From positions 265,532,641 through 265,596,640 of the forward strand of contig OY282560.1 in the NCBI GenBank assembly GCA_958295665.1: a stretch of 64,000 nt of DNA, in the 5' to 3' direction. The notes under the pieces are model-generated. The model was given only the letters and a program-made list of their open reading frames with translations. It ran no database searches and was not told the origin of the DNA. The translations under genes and the position numbers were made by a program. The stretch comes from Tipula vernalis. Lineage: Eukaryota; Arthropoda; Insecta; Diptera; Tipulidae. Shown piece by piece: positions 32,262 through 43,389 of this stretch (positions are counted from its first letter, which is position 1; each line of letters opens with the position of its first letter).

Positions 32262-34682
32262 ATGAATTTCGTTTATAATAATAATTTACCAATTACGTAT
32301 GTGTATAAATACTTAAACACTTTATATAAATTAAGGTGTAATAAATTAAATCTATTTTTCAATGAATCATGCGTAAGAAAGGGCGTTATACCAAAATACA
32401 TAAACATACAAATTAGGAACAATACCAGAACGGCCATTCGTATAAAAGCTAAGGCAGAAAAGATGTGGTTAAAGAATGAGATCAAAATGCTATATACGAA
32501 AATCAATAGATTAACAATGGAAGTTTACAATCTACAGTTACGGATTGCTAGATATTTACATTATTTAGAATACGTCGAAATATTAGAACATGTCAGTGAG
32601 CTGGTAGAAACGAGATTGCAGACCAAGAGGTATACCATAAGAAGGAAGTTAAAAGCACTAGTTACCGTGAGAAACAACATGGCAAATTATTCGTCGAATG
32701 TACCAACTACAACCCATCAGTTCCACCATATGATTGAGAACCACACTAAAATTCAATTCGACAATAAGGAGGTAGCATTGTTAGAAAAAGGTCTGAAGTA
32801 CAATATAGCGCCACTTAACAATTCCAATAATCAACGGAGAGTCTTAATGAGCATCGAGAACGCTATCACAAAAACAAATTTGGAACATCAAGCTGATATT
32901 AGGAGTATAGTGGTTGACAAGATTAAGGACGAAATTGGTCAAGGTCCAGCTACACATAATAGCGAGAATAAAACGGATATGAGCATAAGGAGCAAAATAA
33001 GCAACAACGATGCGGTGATTGTTAAAGCAGACAAAGGGAATACAGTCGTAATAATGAGCAAACGGGAATACAACACGAAAATTGATGAGTTCATTATAAA
33101 CAACGGGATTCAGGAGTGTAACGATGACCCGACGGCCAGATATAATGTTAGTATCAAGGCTGTTATCAGTAAGTCGAGGCATTTTATGAGCAGTAGAGAA
33201 ATCCGACTAAATAAAGTGATTAAGCCAACAATCCCGATAATCAGAGGCATGCCCAAAATTCATAAGGTGGATATGCCAATGAGACCGATCGTAAACTTCA
33301 CATCAGCGCCGGCCTTCAAAATTGCAAAACACTTGAACCAATGGCTATTTAACAATATTTGTATAGATAATGACCATTCCGTCAAAAATAATTTAGAACT
33401 GGTGAACAAAATTGAGGAGGTAAACATACCGAGGAACGGAAAGTTAGCATCTTTTGATGTTACGAATATGTATACGAACATTCCAGTAGAAGAAACAATA
33501 GTAATTACAAGACGACTTTTGATGGAGAAACGGATAGATGCACATATCGTAAACGAGGTTATCGCGTTATTGGAAGAAATCACACGTCAAAATTATTTTA
33601 AACATGAAGAGAGATTCTATATACAAAAAGATGGTCTACCTATGGGAAGCCCATTATCCGGAACTTTGGCCAATATATTTTTGAATCATATGGAAAACAC
33701 GTATATTTTGAACGATAGAAATCAGTTTTTCGGAAAAATCCAATATTGGCATAGATATGTGGATGACATATTGATATTATTTACTGGAACGAGCAGACAG
33801 CTGGACCAGCTTAATAATTATTTAAATGGAATCCACACAAAATTAAAATTCACATTAGAAATTGAAAATAATAAATCTATAAATTTTTTGGACCTAACAA
33901 TTAAAAATTTAAATCAAAAACATAAATTCCAAATTTTCAGAAAACCTACGCAAACATGCCAAACGATTCATCAAAAGTCACATCACCCATATCAACAAAA
34001 GATAGCAGCATACCGCCATATGATCCACAGGCTAAACAGTATTCCAATGTCTGATGAAAACTACAATGTAGAGCTGGGGAACATTAAATACATCGCTCAC
34101 CAAAATGGGTACCAAGCTGCAGATATAGAGAGGATGAATTTTGGATGCAAGAGCAAAATGGAATATCGGGGGTATACCAGTCTAAATTGTGATGGTGATG
34201 ATGCAAAATATATAAGTATGGATTGGAGTCATACTAGCATAAAAATTCAAAAAGTCTTTAAGCATTTTGGTTATACTCTGGCGCACAAAACCAATAATAA
34301 ATTAGGCAAATTAATCAAGAACAGGAGTAACGAAACTTTGGATACGGGGGTGTACAAATTAACATGCTCAGATTGTCAGGCATTTTATTTACGACAAACG
34401 GGCCGATCCTTTAAAGAAAGATTTAGGGAGCATGTAAAATCAATCGGAAAAATCAACCCTGAATCAAAATTCGCGCAGCATATTAATTCTACACAGCATA
34501 ATTATACAAGTTATGAAGCGAATTTACAAGTACTACATAGAATGAAGAAAGGGGATGTGCTTAGTCGAACCGAAGAATTCGAAATATATAGAAATAAAGA
34601 CAACCAATGTATGTTGAACAACAGAATAAACACTGCAACAAATAAACTATACGATTTAATAATCAACATGCAATCAACGTAA
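32262..34682 (+). CDS. PLE reverse transcriptase with GIY-YIG endonuclease
   Basis: 806 codons, intact. The N-terminal part has a basic helical region and the PLE block VALLEKGLKYNIAP near residue 170. RT motifs follow: MPMRPIVNFTSAPA (~345), SFDVTNMYTNIP (~395), GLPMGSPLSGTLANIFL (~458) and YVDDILILF (~499), the last giving two catalytic Asp. A GIY-YIG-type domain starts near 694: TGVYKLTC, a CSDC pair, then FYLRQTGRSFKERFREH, and FAQHINSTQH. In relatives the second tyrosine block is usually YIGQT; here G is replaced by R, which may affect cutting. The start at 32262 is the first Met 32 bp into the unit. An intact frame suggests recent activity. Confidence 0.92.
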   Translation: MNFVYNNNLPITYVYKYLNTLYKLRCNKLNLFFNESCVRKGVIPKYINIQIRNNTRTAIRIKAKAEKMWLKNEIKMLYTKINRLTMEVYNLQLRIARYLHYLEYVEILEHVSELVETRLQTKRYTIRRKLKALVTVRNNMANYSSNVPTTTHQFHHMIENHTKIQFDNKEVALLEKGLKYNIAPLNNSNNQRRVLMSIENAITKTNLEHQADIRSIVVDKIKDEIGQGPATHNSENKTDMSIRSKISNNDAVIVKADKGNTVVIMSKREYNTKIDEFIINNGIQECNDDPTARYNVSIKAVISKSRHFMSSREIRLNKVIKPTIPIIRGMPKIHKVDMPMRPIVNFTSAPAFKIAKHLNQWLFNNICIDNDHSVKNNLELVNKIEEVNIPRNGKLASFDVTNMYTNIPVEETIVITRRLLMEKRIDAHIVNEVIALLEEITRQNYFKHEERFYIQKDGLPMGSPLSGTLANIFLNHMENTYILNDRNQFFGKIQYWHRYVDDILILFTGTSRQLDQLNNYLNGIHTKLKFTLEIENNKSINFLDLTIKNLNQKHKFQIFRKPTQTCQTIHQKSHHPYQQKIAAYRHMIHRLNSIPMSDENYNVELGNIKYIAHQNGYQAADIERMNFGCKSKMEYRGYTSLNCDGDDAKYISMDWSHTSIKIQKVFKHFGYTLAHKTNNKLGKLIKNRSNETLDTGVYKLTCSDCQAFYLRQTGRSFKERFREHVKSIGKINPESKFAQHINSTQHNYTSYEANLQVLHRMKKGDVLSRTEEFEIYRNKDNQCMLNNRINTATNKLYDLIINMQST

Positions 34683-34789
34683 CCAGAAAATCGTTCCTGA
34701 ATCGAAAAATTGTGCGGCGCAACCATTGAAATTCCAAAAAAGTTTAGTATAAAAAGGATTGAAAAATGGAAAATAATTTAATAAGTAAG

Positions 34790-34829
34790 TCAACTGACGA
34801 TGATGCTATAGCATCGAAATCGATATTGA
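34790..34829 (+). ncRNA. Candidate hammerhead ribozyme (3' end of the PLE)
   Basis: Same 40 bases as the upstream motif: CTGACGA at 34794-34800, stem-loop 34802-34815, GAAA at 34816-34819, palindromic ATCGAT, helix I from 34790-34793 with 34826-34829. Exactly one unit (2713 bp) lies between the two motifs, so processing at both would release one unit-length RNA. Same doubt over the extra T (34801). Confidence 0.55.
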
Positions 34830-34972
34830 AGAAAAATAAGAAACTATTTCACAATAAGGAGCACTTATTCGCAAAATATAATAATAAAATAAATATTTAA
34901 ATTGAATAAATATTTAAAATTGTATTGATTGTATTTTATTAAGAACAAGAAATCTTCATTGTAAAAAAAATT

Positions 34973-35038
34973 ATGAGTGACAAAAGGCCAATTGAAGAAA
35001 TAAGACGGGAATTTGACGCACAATTTAAGCAAGTATCG
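34973..35038 (+). other. Short ORF, 21 codons (copy B)
   Basis: MSDKRPIEEIRREFDAQFKQ plus VS, then TAG. Counterpart of 18495-18584; the reading is shortened by a substitution or small change after codon 21. No known family. Confidence 0.2.
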
Positions 35039-35164
35039 TAGAGTAGATCTGCCATTTTGTGAAGTTAAAAAATAGTTAAAAGTCACGAGAGTGAAGTTTA
35101 TAACCAAAAAATTAACATAAAGATATAAATATCCAATAAGAATTAAGAAATATTTTGTGTGATA

Positions 35165-36693
35165 CAGTGGTGGACATATTTATAAAATAAGTCGAATTTT
35201 TAAGTTTTTTGGTCACTAGAATAATATTTTATAGAACGAGAGTGAGTTTTTAACGAGTTTTCTTATATTAGGAAATAAGCTTTAATTTAAAATGTTTATT
35301 TCTTGTTACAATGTCATTTAATCAAAAAAATTCGAATTTATGATGGACATAATTATAAACTAATCTAAAATAACATGAAAGATTAAGTTCAAATTGCAAA
35401 ATTGTTCACAGTTAATATTTATTATTTTCTCTTTCCCATGACATTGAATTAGCTAATGATTGAAGAGTTTTAATGTTAATTCCACGCCACGAATCGCGAC
35501 TAGCCTCTGATAATTGATTCATGTTAGAAAATTGTCTACCAATGGCATACACGTCACGTGCCAGTAGCTCCCATAGATTTTCTATAGGGTTTAGAACCCC
35601 CCATAACTTTTCTATGGGGATCAAAATGCTGGCCATCCTAATAAGTTAATGCCACATTATTCAAACTATTGTTTTGTTAGCCGTGAAACGTGGATCAAAG
35701 CTTCACCAGATTCTTCATGATTAATTAGTGATGCCTTCAAAAGTTTTATGTACTTTTTGGAAACCATTCTGGTATTTATGAAAGCTATCGGAAGTGAACC
35801 ACTAAAACTAAACGAGCCCGAAATCATTACTGTCGTACCACCAAAATTACGTGAAATACTTTTCTGGTTCATTTCTGAGATCGCGCGAATAATATTGGCA
35901 GCCATCTGAGCCATCAAAGTTAAATTTTTTCTCATCAAAGGAAACAAAATCTTTCCACTTATTATCAAAGTCCATTTATTTTTGCAAAAGCTAATCTTGC
36001 TTTTTTATGTTACTCAGTTAACTTAGGTTTCTGAGCTCTTTTCGTCCATTTTACGTTTGCATTACTTGATAAAACTCTTTGTTACGTTTCTTGTGGTAAT
36101 GGAGAAATTTAAAACGTTCTTTGTTTTTATCGATATCATTTTGCAAATCGTTGCTTTCTTTGAAATTTCTCATTCCATTCGGAAGCTTATGGAAGATTTC
36201 CTTCCAGATCAGCTCTGTGCGTTATAATTTTCACCCAAAATGATGTAATTCCGTATACCGTAAATGGCCTATTGGGTTTCGTCGTGATATTGTTCATAGA
36301 ATATCCAGAATCGAAATATGCAGCGATGTTTTCCTTTTCTTCAGCTGACAAAGATGTTCCACGTAGCATAATTTTAACCAATGATAATTAATTTCATTTT
36401 ATTTATATTTTTTAGCATATTAGAAGACTTATCTGATCAAATTGTAGGCACTTGAATTCACTTTACATAAAAAAAATTACATTATCTTATAAATATGTCC
36501 ACCAAAATTGGAGTATAAAACCAGTATGGCACCGGTATTTTTACAACGAATCACGTTATGGCTTAATTTTTATAAAGTACATACTCGTACGTGAAACAAA
36601 ATTAAACTTTTAGAAAAAATTTCTAGTCTTGCTTACTGTATTCGAAAATGTTATGAAATACTTATAGCTATTTTATAAAAATGTCCAGCACTG
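35165..36693 (-). mobile_element. Tc1-like transposon, 1529 bp (copy B only)
   Basis: Inverted ends CAGTGGTGGACATATTTATA (left) and CAGTGCTGGACATTTTTATA (right, complement) with TA duplications at 35163-35164 and 36694-36695. Copy A has the empty site with a single TA (near 18678). The transposase reads on the minus strand in pieces. Confidence 0.9.
35412..36381 (-). pseudogene. Tc1-like transposase, broken
   Basis: Three minus-strand pieces in order. 36187-36381 has the N-terminal motif LRGTSLSAEEKENIAAYFDS; 35666-35968 the central block with SGSFSFSGSLPIAFI; 35412-35636 the C-terminal NPIENLWELLARDVYA block holding the last catalytic E. The intervening parts are frame-shifted. Cut-and-paste transposase of the Tc1/mariner superfamily; this copy cannot make a full protein. 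Confidence 0.8.
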
Positions 36694-37814
36694 TATAGTA
36701 ACGACACTGTTAAACATATTTCTTAAGGAAAGTGGTAAACAATATATGGAAGGGAGGAAATGATATATGTATGTTTTTTATTCTTATTAGAACCCAAAAA
36801 CAGTTTTTAAATAAAAGGTCGTACCATATAAATTTTTATTTCAATAGGCAATATTCGATGGCCATTAACAGGTAATCGTAGAGATGTCTAAGTGAATCGG
36901 TATATGCCAACACATTTTTCTGTATTTTGTAGATATTTCGTAGTGGGCATCATGTTAGCGTGACCCTCAGTTGCTCACTGCTTTTTCATTGTTCAATAAT
37001 TCTACGTCAATAAGTAATATGCCGTTCCGAGATTTTATTTTTTTTTTTCAGTGATGCGCTTTAGACATTTTGGCACCTGCACGTTCATTACAAAATCCGG
37101 TAATTGCCTACTTGATTATCTGGTTTTGCAAATTCTAGCGAAAATTCAGTGAATTTTTAGTTAAAAATCAAGAAAAAATGAATTTTCTGATTAAATTTAA
37201 AAATAGATTTAACCGATTTCCAGTGAAATTGCAATCAAAACCAGATTTTGACTTTTTTCTAGTTAATTTCCAGTAATATTTTTAATTATATTGGAATTCT
37301 AGTGATTATCTAGCACAAAAAATGACTAGAAAAATACTAGATGGTTAGTTTTACTCTATAAAATGGAATATCTAGCAAATTTAACGAAAATCTTGTAAAT
37401 TTTATTACCAGAATTCTAGTAAAAATAAAAATTACTTGAATTCCAGTTTCATTTTTGCAACGGTTTATTTTTTAATGTAGTTACCTAAAATCTAGTAAAA
37501 TTCTAGTTAAATTAAATTAAATACAAGATAATTCCTGTTGGCAAGTGCAAAGAATTTCTAGTAAATTAAACAGATTCTAGTAAAATTCTGGATAATTTAA
37601 AACGTCTTTTAGAATTTACTAGAATTCTAGTAAATTTAGACTTTCGCTCGCATATTAATTTTAATTTTGTCGTCATAGTCAGTATCAGTAATACATTGAA
37701 TTTCTTGCTGTGGTATAGTGAAATTAAGAACAGGTGAAAAAATAAAAGTTTAAGTATATAAAGTGTGAGTGCTAATATAAAATAAGTATAGTGAAATATT
37801 ACACATAATTATTG

Positions 37815-37979
37815 ATGAGATGCATCAAGCAAATGCGGATTTATACACGTGGTTTTAATATTTTATGCAATAGGTACTACCGCACATATTTTAACATTTG
37901 GTCGGCGGCAGATTTTGCGATTAAATTTGACCTCCGCGACGGAACACATCCAAAATTTTCCCAATGTGATGGATTTTGA
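37815..37979 (+). other. Short ORF inside the CAC-ended element, 54 codons
   Basis: Starts MRCIKQMRIYTRGFNILCNR and continues to FSQCDGF. Base composition is more GC-rich than its neighbours around 37895-37975. An acceptor-like atgcaatag at about 37871 and a donor-like gtaagt at 37989 could make the middle part an exon. It matches no family I recognise; it could be transposon coding remnant or a captured host fragment. Confidence 0.25.
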
Positions 37980-38114
37980 CGGTGAATGTGTAAGTTTTGA
38001 CAAATACATATATACATTAAATGAATTTCAGATTAACTTCCAATTATTAACATTTCAGATTCATTTTGAATTCGATCTCTTGTAGAAACAAGGGAATTTA
38101 CATATATGTATATA

Positions 38115-39648
38115 CAGCCTTGGCCAAAATTATAAAGCACCCCTCCCAAATTGCAGTATCTACAAAACGAATGAAGACAAAAATTAAAACTCAATATTTT
38201 TAGGAAATACTTTTTATATTTTATTAATTTTAGTATTTTGTAGGTCCTCCTTTGGCTTTGATGACATCCAGGACTCTTTTATTCATCGACCGTACTAATT
38301 TTTCGCAGGTATTTCTCGATATATTTTTCCATTCCTCTGTCAGCGCACGTTTGAGGTCTTCCTTTGAAGTCATACTGCGATCCTTGATTTTTTTTTTTTA
38401 AATTGACCACAAATTTTCAATGAGATTTAGGTCTGGTGACTGGGCGGGCCAGTCCATGACTCGAATTTGTTTTTTTCGAAACCAACTCATCGTAACGCGG
38501 GAAGTATGGCAGGGGGCATTATCCTGTTGATAAATTATCGAAGAACTATCCGTTTCCTCAAAGATTTGCCGAATTGAGGCATTCAATGCAGCCTCGAGGA
38601 CGGTAACATAGTTGGTACTGTTCATCGGACCCTCACAAAACAACAGTTTTCCCACCCCTGATGATGCCATACAACCCCACACCATCAGTTTACCCCTCCA
38701 TGCTTTACGGAAGGCACTATACAATCAGGATTGTATGCTTCCCCGACTCTTATTCTTACGATGGTTGCGCCAGGAGTTCCAAAAATCTATAAGAATTCCA
38801 TCAAATTTAACATAAATTTCTCTATTAATTCTTTTAAAATACATAGCACAATTTTTTATTTTTTTTTTTGACTAATTATTTTTTAATATTTATTTTTTAT
38901 ATTTACCTCAAAAGTAGATTCATCTGACCAAACAACTCTCGCCCAATCCACGTCATTCCAATGTTTGTGTTCTCGAGCCCATCTCAAGCGACTTTTTATG
39001 TTGGTAAGTGAGAGCAAAGGTTTTTTCTTGCTTTACAACCTTTCAATCCAGCTTGCAGGAGCCTTCTTCTAACTGTCCGTGCCAAAATGTGAACTTCTTG
39101 TTCTGTTAAATGCTCTGCAGCTATCTCAGCAGATGTTTTTCTTCGGTTTTTGAGAGATTTTCGCACAATTTGTCGATCGTCTCTTACCGAAGTGATACGA
39201 TTTCTGCCTGAGCGTAGTTTATAGGCATAGTCCCCGGTCTCTTTAACCCTTTTCAATGTAGATTGAACTGCTCTACGAGAGCATTTTAATTTTTGGGATA
39301 TTTTAATTTGGCTTACACCCTGGGAATCCAACAACACAATTTGTGCCCTTGTGCCATAATTATCACAAACACACTTTTTTTCTCAAAAAACTTACGAAAA
39401 CTCTTTTTGATTTAAAACACTTTATGTGAAGACTGCACACGATCAAATAAAAAACTAAAATAAAAAAATTTTACGACGCTACAACTTCTTGTTAAGAACC
39501 TAAAACAAAACAAAAATTGGTGATTTTCAATAATTAAGGGTCGCATTCGGTGGGATGACTCGTTCGTTAACACCCATTGTTTAGAAAGACATAATATTAA
39601 TATATAATGCTAATAGATAGGGGTGTTTTATATTTTTGGCAAAGTCTA
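38115..39648 (-). mobile_element. Tc1-like transposon (DD34E), nested
   Basis: Ends CAGCCTTGGCCAAAATTATA (left) and, complemented, TAGACTTTGCCAAAAATATA (right), with TA at 38113-38114 and 39649-39650. About 1.53 kb. It lies within the 37080-41351 element. Confidence 0.88.
38398..39337 (-). pseudogene. Tc1-like transposase (DD34E), broken
   Basis: The piece at 38996-39337 is the paired helix-turn-helix domain (LLDSQGVSQIKISQKLKCS, RRRLLQAGLKGCKARKN). 38398-38724 is the catalytic C-terminal part: KLMVWGCMASSGVGKL, YQQDNAPCHTS with the second Asp, and SPDLNLIENLW with the Glu, 34 residues apart as in DD34E transposases. The part between 38724 and 38996, including the expected first Asp block, is disrupted by AT-rich runs and frameshifts. 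The frame is then cut by a stop inside a poly-A run near 38390-38400. Confidence 0.85.
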
Positions 39649-39650
39649 TA

Positions 39651-40280
39651 TGTAAATATTTATTCGCTCATTGCATGCAAAAAACGATAAGTAAAAAATG
39701 TTATTTTCGGGAGGATGTTTGGAAATTTGAAATTTTGGAGGGGGTTCCTTGTAGAAACGTTTCCCTAAAATTGAATATCCTGTGCAGGAGTATATGAAAA
39801 AAAAGATCAAAATACCAGACATCGAGTAACATTACACTTAAAGCGACTGCTGTTTTGTCGGATAATCAATTTGTTTTAACCTGCATATCCGGCGAGTGCA
39901 TTTGGGCTAAGGTACTTAATTATTTATTGATATGATTCTAATTATTATATGATTTATAATAGTCTTGTTACGTTTAAAAATTTCAACGTTGGCTTTCTTA
40001 TAGAATATTTAACTAAATTAAATTAAACCAAATAGATTATATTCATAAATTTTTTCCCGGCCACGGAGCCGGCGTACAGCTCTAACAAGGCATTTCAGTA
40101 AAATAAACTAACTAACTCCAAAAAGAATTCCCGTCAAAATATTTTGACTTGAATGCCTTTTCTAGTTTTTTGATTGAACTTTCTTCTAAAAAAGGCATTT
40201 CGTCTAAAACTATTTTCACTGAGTTGCCTTTTAATTTTTGACTGAAATGTTTTTGACTAGAATTCCCGGAGCCAACCATT
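39651..40280. other. Non-coding part of the CAC-ended element
   Basis: No ORF of interest. Contains one arm (39977-40000) of a 24-bp inverted repeat whose partner is at about 40675-40698, and a small palindromic block around 40120-40275 with gaattcccg at both ends. Confidence 0.4.
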
Positions 40281-40598
40281 TTAATATAAAATTACGTTAT
40301 GTTAAATATGGACGTTACAATAAAAAATACTTAGTACGCAGCTTTCATTACCTATCAACTAATGAATATAGAAGTACATTTGAATTTTAAACCTTGTACA
40401 TTATCGAACTCTATAACACTACTCTACAATACTAATAATATTCTATAAAATATAGATATCAACACGTACAGAGTACGGCAATGTACAAGTTATAAAATTC
40501 AAATGTACTTTTATGTTCGTTAGTTGACAGGTAACGAAAGTAATGTACTAAGTATTTTTTATACCCGTCCGAATTTAACATAATGTAATTTTATAATA
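40281..40598. repeat. 318-bp hairpin inside the CAC-ended element
   Basis: Arms of about 130 bp: the left runs from ttaatataaaattacgttat, the right ends in its complement near 40598, with mirrored blocks such as aaaatacttagtac and gtactaagtatttt. About 50 bases of loop. Likely a nested foldback MITE. Confidence 0.75.
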
Positions 40599-41353
40599 AA
40601 ATTGTTACCCTGATGATCACCCGAAAAGTCCAAAATTGGGGAAAATCATGATTAAAATCTACATGGTTATCTGTAAGAAAGCCAACGTTGAAATTTTGAT
40701 ATAATATAGTTCATATTATTATTCTTGTTATTAAACCATAACTTTTAATTTTTGTTTTTGGATTGAAATTTCCCCAAAATTGTTTATACATACTTCTACA
40801 ATTTCATGGCAGTTTTTTTCTTTTTAATTAAAGATGTGATTCCGACGCCTCGTGTGTCGAAATTATATTCTAAATTGTGTGCGAAATATTCAGAACAACT
40901 ATTTTAAAGCTTTGTTATTTATGTAATTGTTGAAATAAAAAATATTTAATTAAAACAAAATCCAAAAAGGTTTTTTTTATTATTTGAGGGATAATCTAGT
41001 AAAAAATGATGACGTAGAATTAACTGGAATTCTGCTAAAGAATATAGTTTTTTCCGGTTATTTTACTAGAACTTTAGTAGAATAAATGCAAGAAATCTAA
41101 TAGTTTTGCAAGAAAATCTAGTATTCGATTTCACTTGAAATCTAATTAAAAAATTGTATTTCTCATAATTTTACCAGAAGTCCAGTTACAAAAACACATA
41201 GTATTGTTTACTTGATTTCCAGTACTACATATTTGTATTTCAAGTAAAATTACCAGATTTTATTACAACTAGAAATCTAGTATTATTAAGTTTACTTGAT
41301 TCAACTAGATCTTCTAGTCTGCTCACATCTAGTGAATTTTTATTTACCGTGTG

Positions 41354-43380
41354 GATATGTGGTAATTGAATTCTATTTTGTATTGTTTTAAAATCTGAAT
41401 CCTGAAGTTAATATAGTCAATTCCTAAATACCAAACATCTCTATTAATTTTTCCACGTGCTTCGGAACAAATATATTCTATATGTATCGTAGGACCCATT
41501 AAACGTTTTATAACGTCGAGTATATTGCAAACTGCTGAAAAGGATATACCTGATAATGAATTTGTTTTCGAAGTTATCCTATCTTGGAAGCAATTCATCA
41601 ATATATCACTTCTCTTAATGTATGTTTCCTTTTTAATTCCATTACCAATCAAAAAGGTTATAAACTCAAAATAGGTATTATCATTTGATGACTGAAATAA
41701 ATTTTAATAAAATTCTAAATCTATTGCTAACGAGTACATTATTTGAGATATTGAATCAAATGCACAAGTTACAGAAACGCTCGTTCGTATCGTTTCCTCG
41801 TTTAAGTAACAAAATCCTTTAGACAATACTAATAGTTTCGGATTTAGCATAACTGTGTCGGTTGCTAATGCTCTGTTTTGCTCTGCTTTGGAAATGTTAT
41901 ATGTCTGTTTTGCTCCACTTCAGCAATTTGGTTTTTATCTGAAATATTGTTTAGTAAGCGCTTTTTATTGATCTTATTTCTGAACAATTGTTTTGAAGCA
42001 TATCTTTTAATTATTCGTTGCCCGATGTTTTGGAGGAGTAAAAGTTGTAATTTTGTTCGCCACATTTCTTCAGGATTTGCCATTATCTCCAGATTAATAG
42101 AATTAGGTGATAAATCCTTTTTTTCTTTTTTATTCTCAATTTTCCTTAATTTCGGCGTAGACGGCAATATTTCAGAATCTTTTATTCTTGTCAAAGTATG
42201 ATCTATTTTTTTCTTTCATCAAACTTACAAACCTTCCTATTTTTAAGCGTTTGTTGTTCGTATATTGGTTTTTTACTAATTTGAACAAATTTTCTATATC
42301 GGCATTAGATAAATGACCTGTAATTTGTAATTTTTTTGAAAGGCAAGTGACCCACAATGGCAAAAATATTTTTTTATTATAAACAAAGCAAAATCGCGAT
42401 AGTAACAATCATTTTTCTCACTGAAATTATTTATTTTAAGTTTTTCAATTTTAGCGACAATGTTTTCATAAATTTCTAAAAATTAATGATAAAACGGACT
42501 GCTTTGATATCCTGCCTGTTCGCCTTCTAGATCCATTTCTCCTTCATTTGGATCAGAAGATATTTCACAAACCTCTGTAAAATTCTGCTTGAACAACGTC
42601 ATTTGACACGATTGGGCTAGAATAAATAATGCAATATATTTCAAATAGTTGATCAATATCTTTGATGCCCGAACTGTTTAAAATAGCACAAGAAATATCC
42701 AATATCAAATTTCTGTGATCCAATTTGATATTGCTGCATTTTTTGGAAATTTGTTTGGCTATTATATCAGCAAAATGAGAGCAACAAATGAATATATTTA
42801 TTTTATCATGCTTTGGTTGGTCGTTATTCATTAATATTCTATATACTCGCTGTACTTGTTGTACTCATAAAATTTATCGAGTGCAACATTGCAATTATGT
42901 TAGGTCCAGTCGACCAAATAGCATTTTGGTACATACTTTGAAATTTTTTGCTATAGTTTTGGAGTCATGTTTCAATCGGAACTACAATATTATTGATTTT
43001 AATTAAAGACGCATAGTAAAATTCTTTTAACATTATGGGCGCAACATGTTGGATGTCTCACCACGTTCCTTGTAGCGTCCAGATATATCATGTTGGGCTT
43101 ATATTCACTAATTAGTTTTAATTGACGATCCCGAATCATAATAATATTTAACAGATATTATAAAGAAAATATATATCTATTTTCTTGGTCTTCGATTAAA
43201 CTTTTTTGGTACATATCCATTAAATAAGTATTAGATATTAGATCATCTTTTTTTAAAAATTCAGATCTAATTTTTTTAAGTACATTACTTATAGTGATTA
43301 GTTGTATATTGCCCTTTCTTACCAGTTCAATATCTGAATCTTTTAGCATGCTCAACTCGTAATTAAGCGTAGTTTTAAGA
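41354..43380 (-). pseudogene. Unclassified DNA-transposon transposase remnant (copy B)
   Basis: Minus-strand order: 43158-43355 (MSMLKDSDIELVRKGNIQLI), then a block near 43025-43140 reading YLDATRNVVRHP, 42565-42831 (SNIKLDHRNLILDISCAILN), 42172-42408 (LPLWVTCLSKKLQITGHLSN, then ADIENLFKLVK), 41865-42194 and 41344-41652. A YLDATG-V-type block followed by a switch to a conserved NA-IE-FK-LK block is seen in MULE-like and related DDE transposases of arthropods, but I cannot name the family. Several frame breaks. Copy A keeps only the downstream half. Confidence 0.5.
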
Positions 43381-43389
43381 CTCAGCTCA

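Larger units (their letters stand above)
32230..34942 (+). mobile_element. Penelope-like element, full-length unit of 2713 bp
   Basis: The unit follows the partial copy head to tail and ends at ttttattaa. It contains one long ORF, a short 5' region (32 bp) and a 260-bp 3' region with the ribozyme-like motif and an AT-rich tail (ataaataaat type). Copy B begins directly at its 3' end. PLEs prime reverse transcription at nicks made by their GIY-YIG nuclease. Confidence 0.92.
37080..41351. mobile_element. 4.3-kb CAC-ended DNA element with subterminal CTAG-type repeats (copy B only)
   Basis: Copy A shows the uninterrupted site (gcacctgatatgtgg, near 19060). The left end reads CACGTTCATTACAAAA; the right end, complemented, reads CACGGTAAATAAAAATTC. 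Both subterminal regions (about 37130-37640 and 41000-41340) are packed with variants of TTCTAGTAAA and its complement. CAC-type ends, many short subterminal repeats and a very short target duplication suggest the CACTA/CMC superfamily. No transposase is visible, and about 1.5 kb is a nested Tc1. Target duplication about 2 bp (TG), not certain. Confidence 0.6.
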
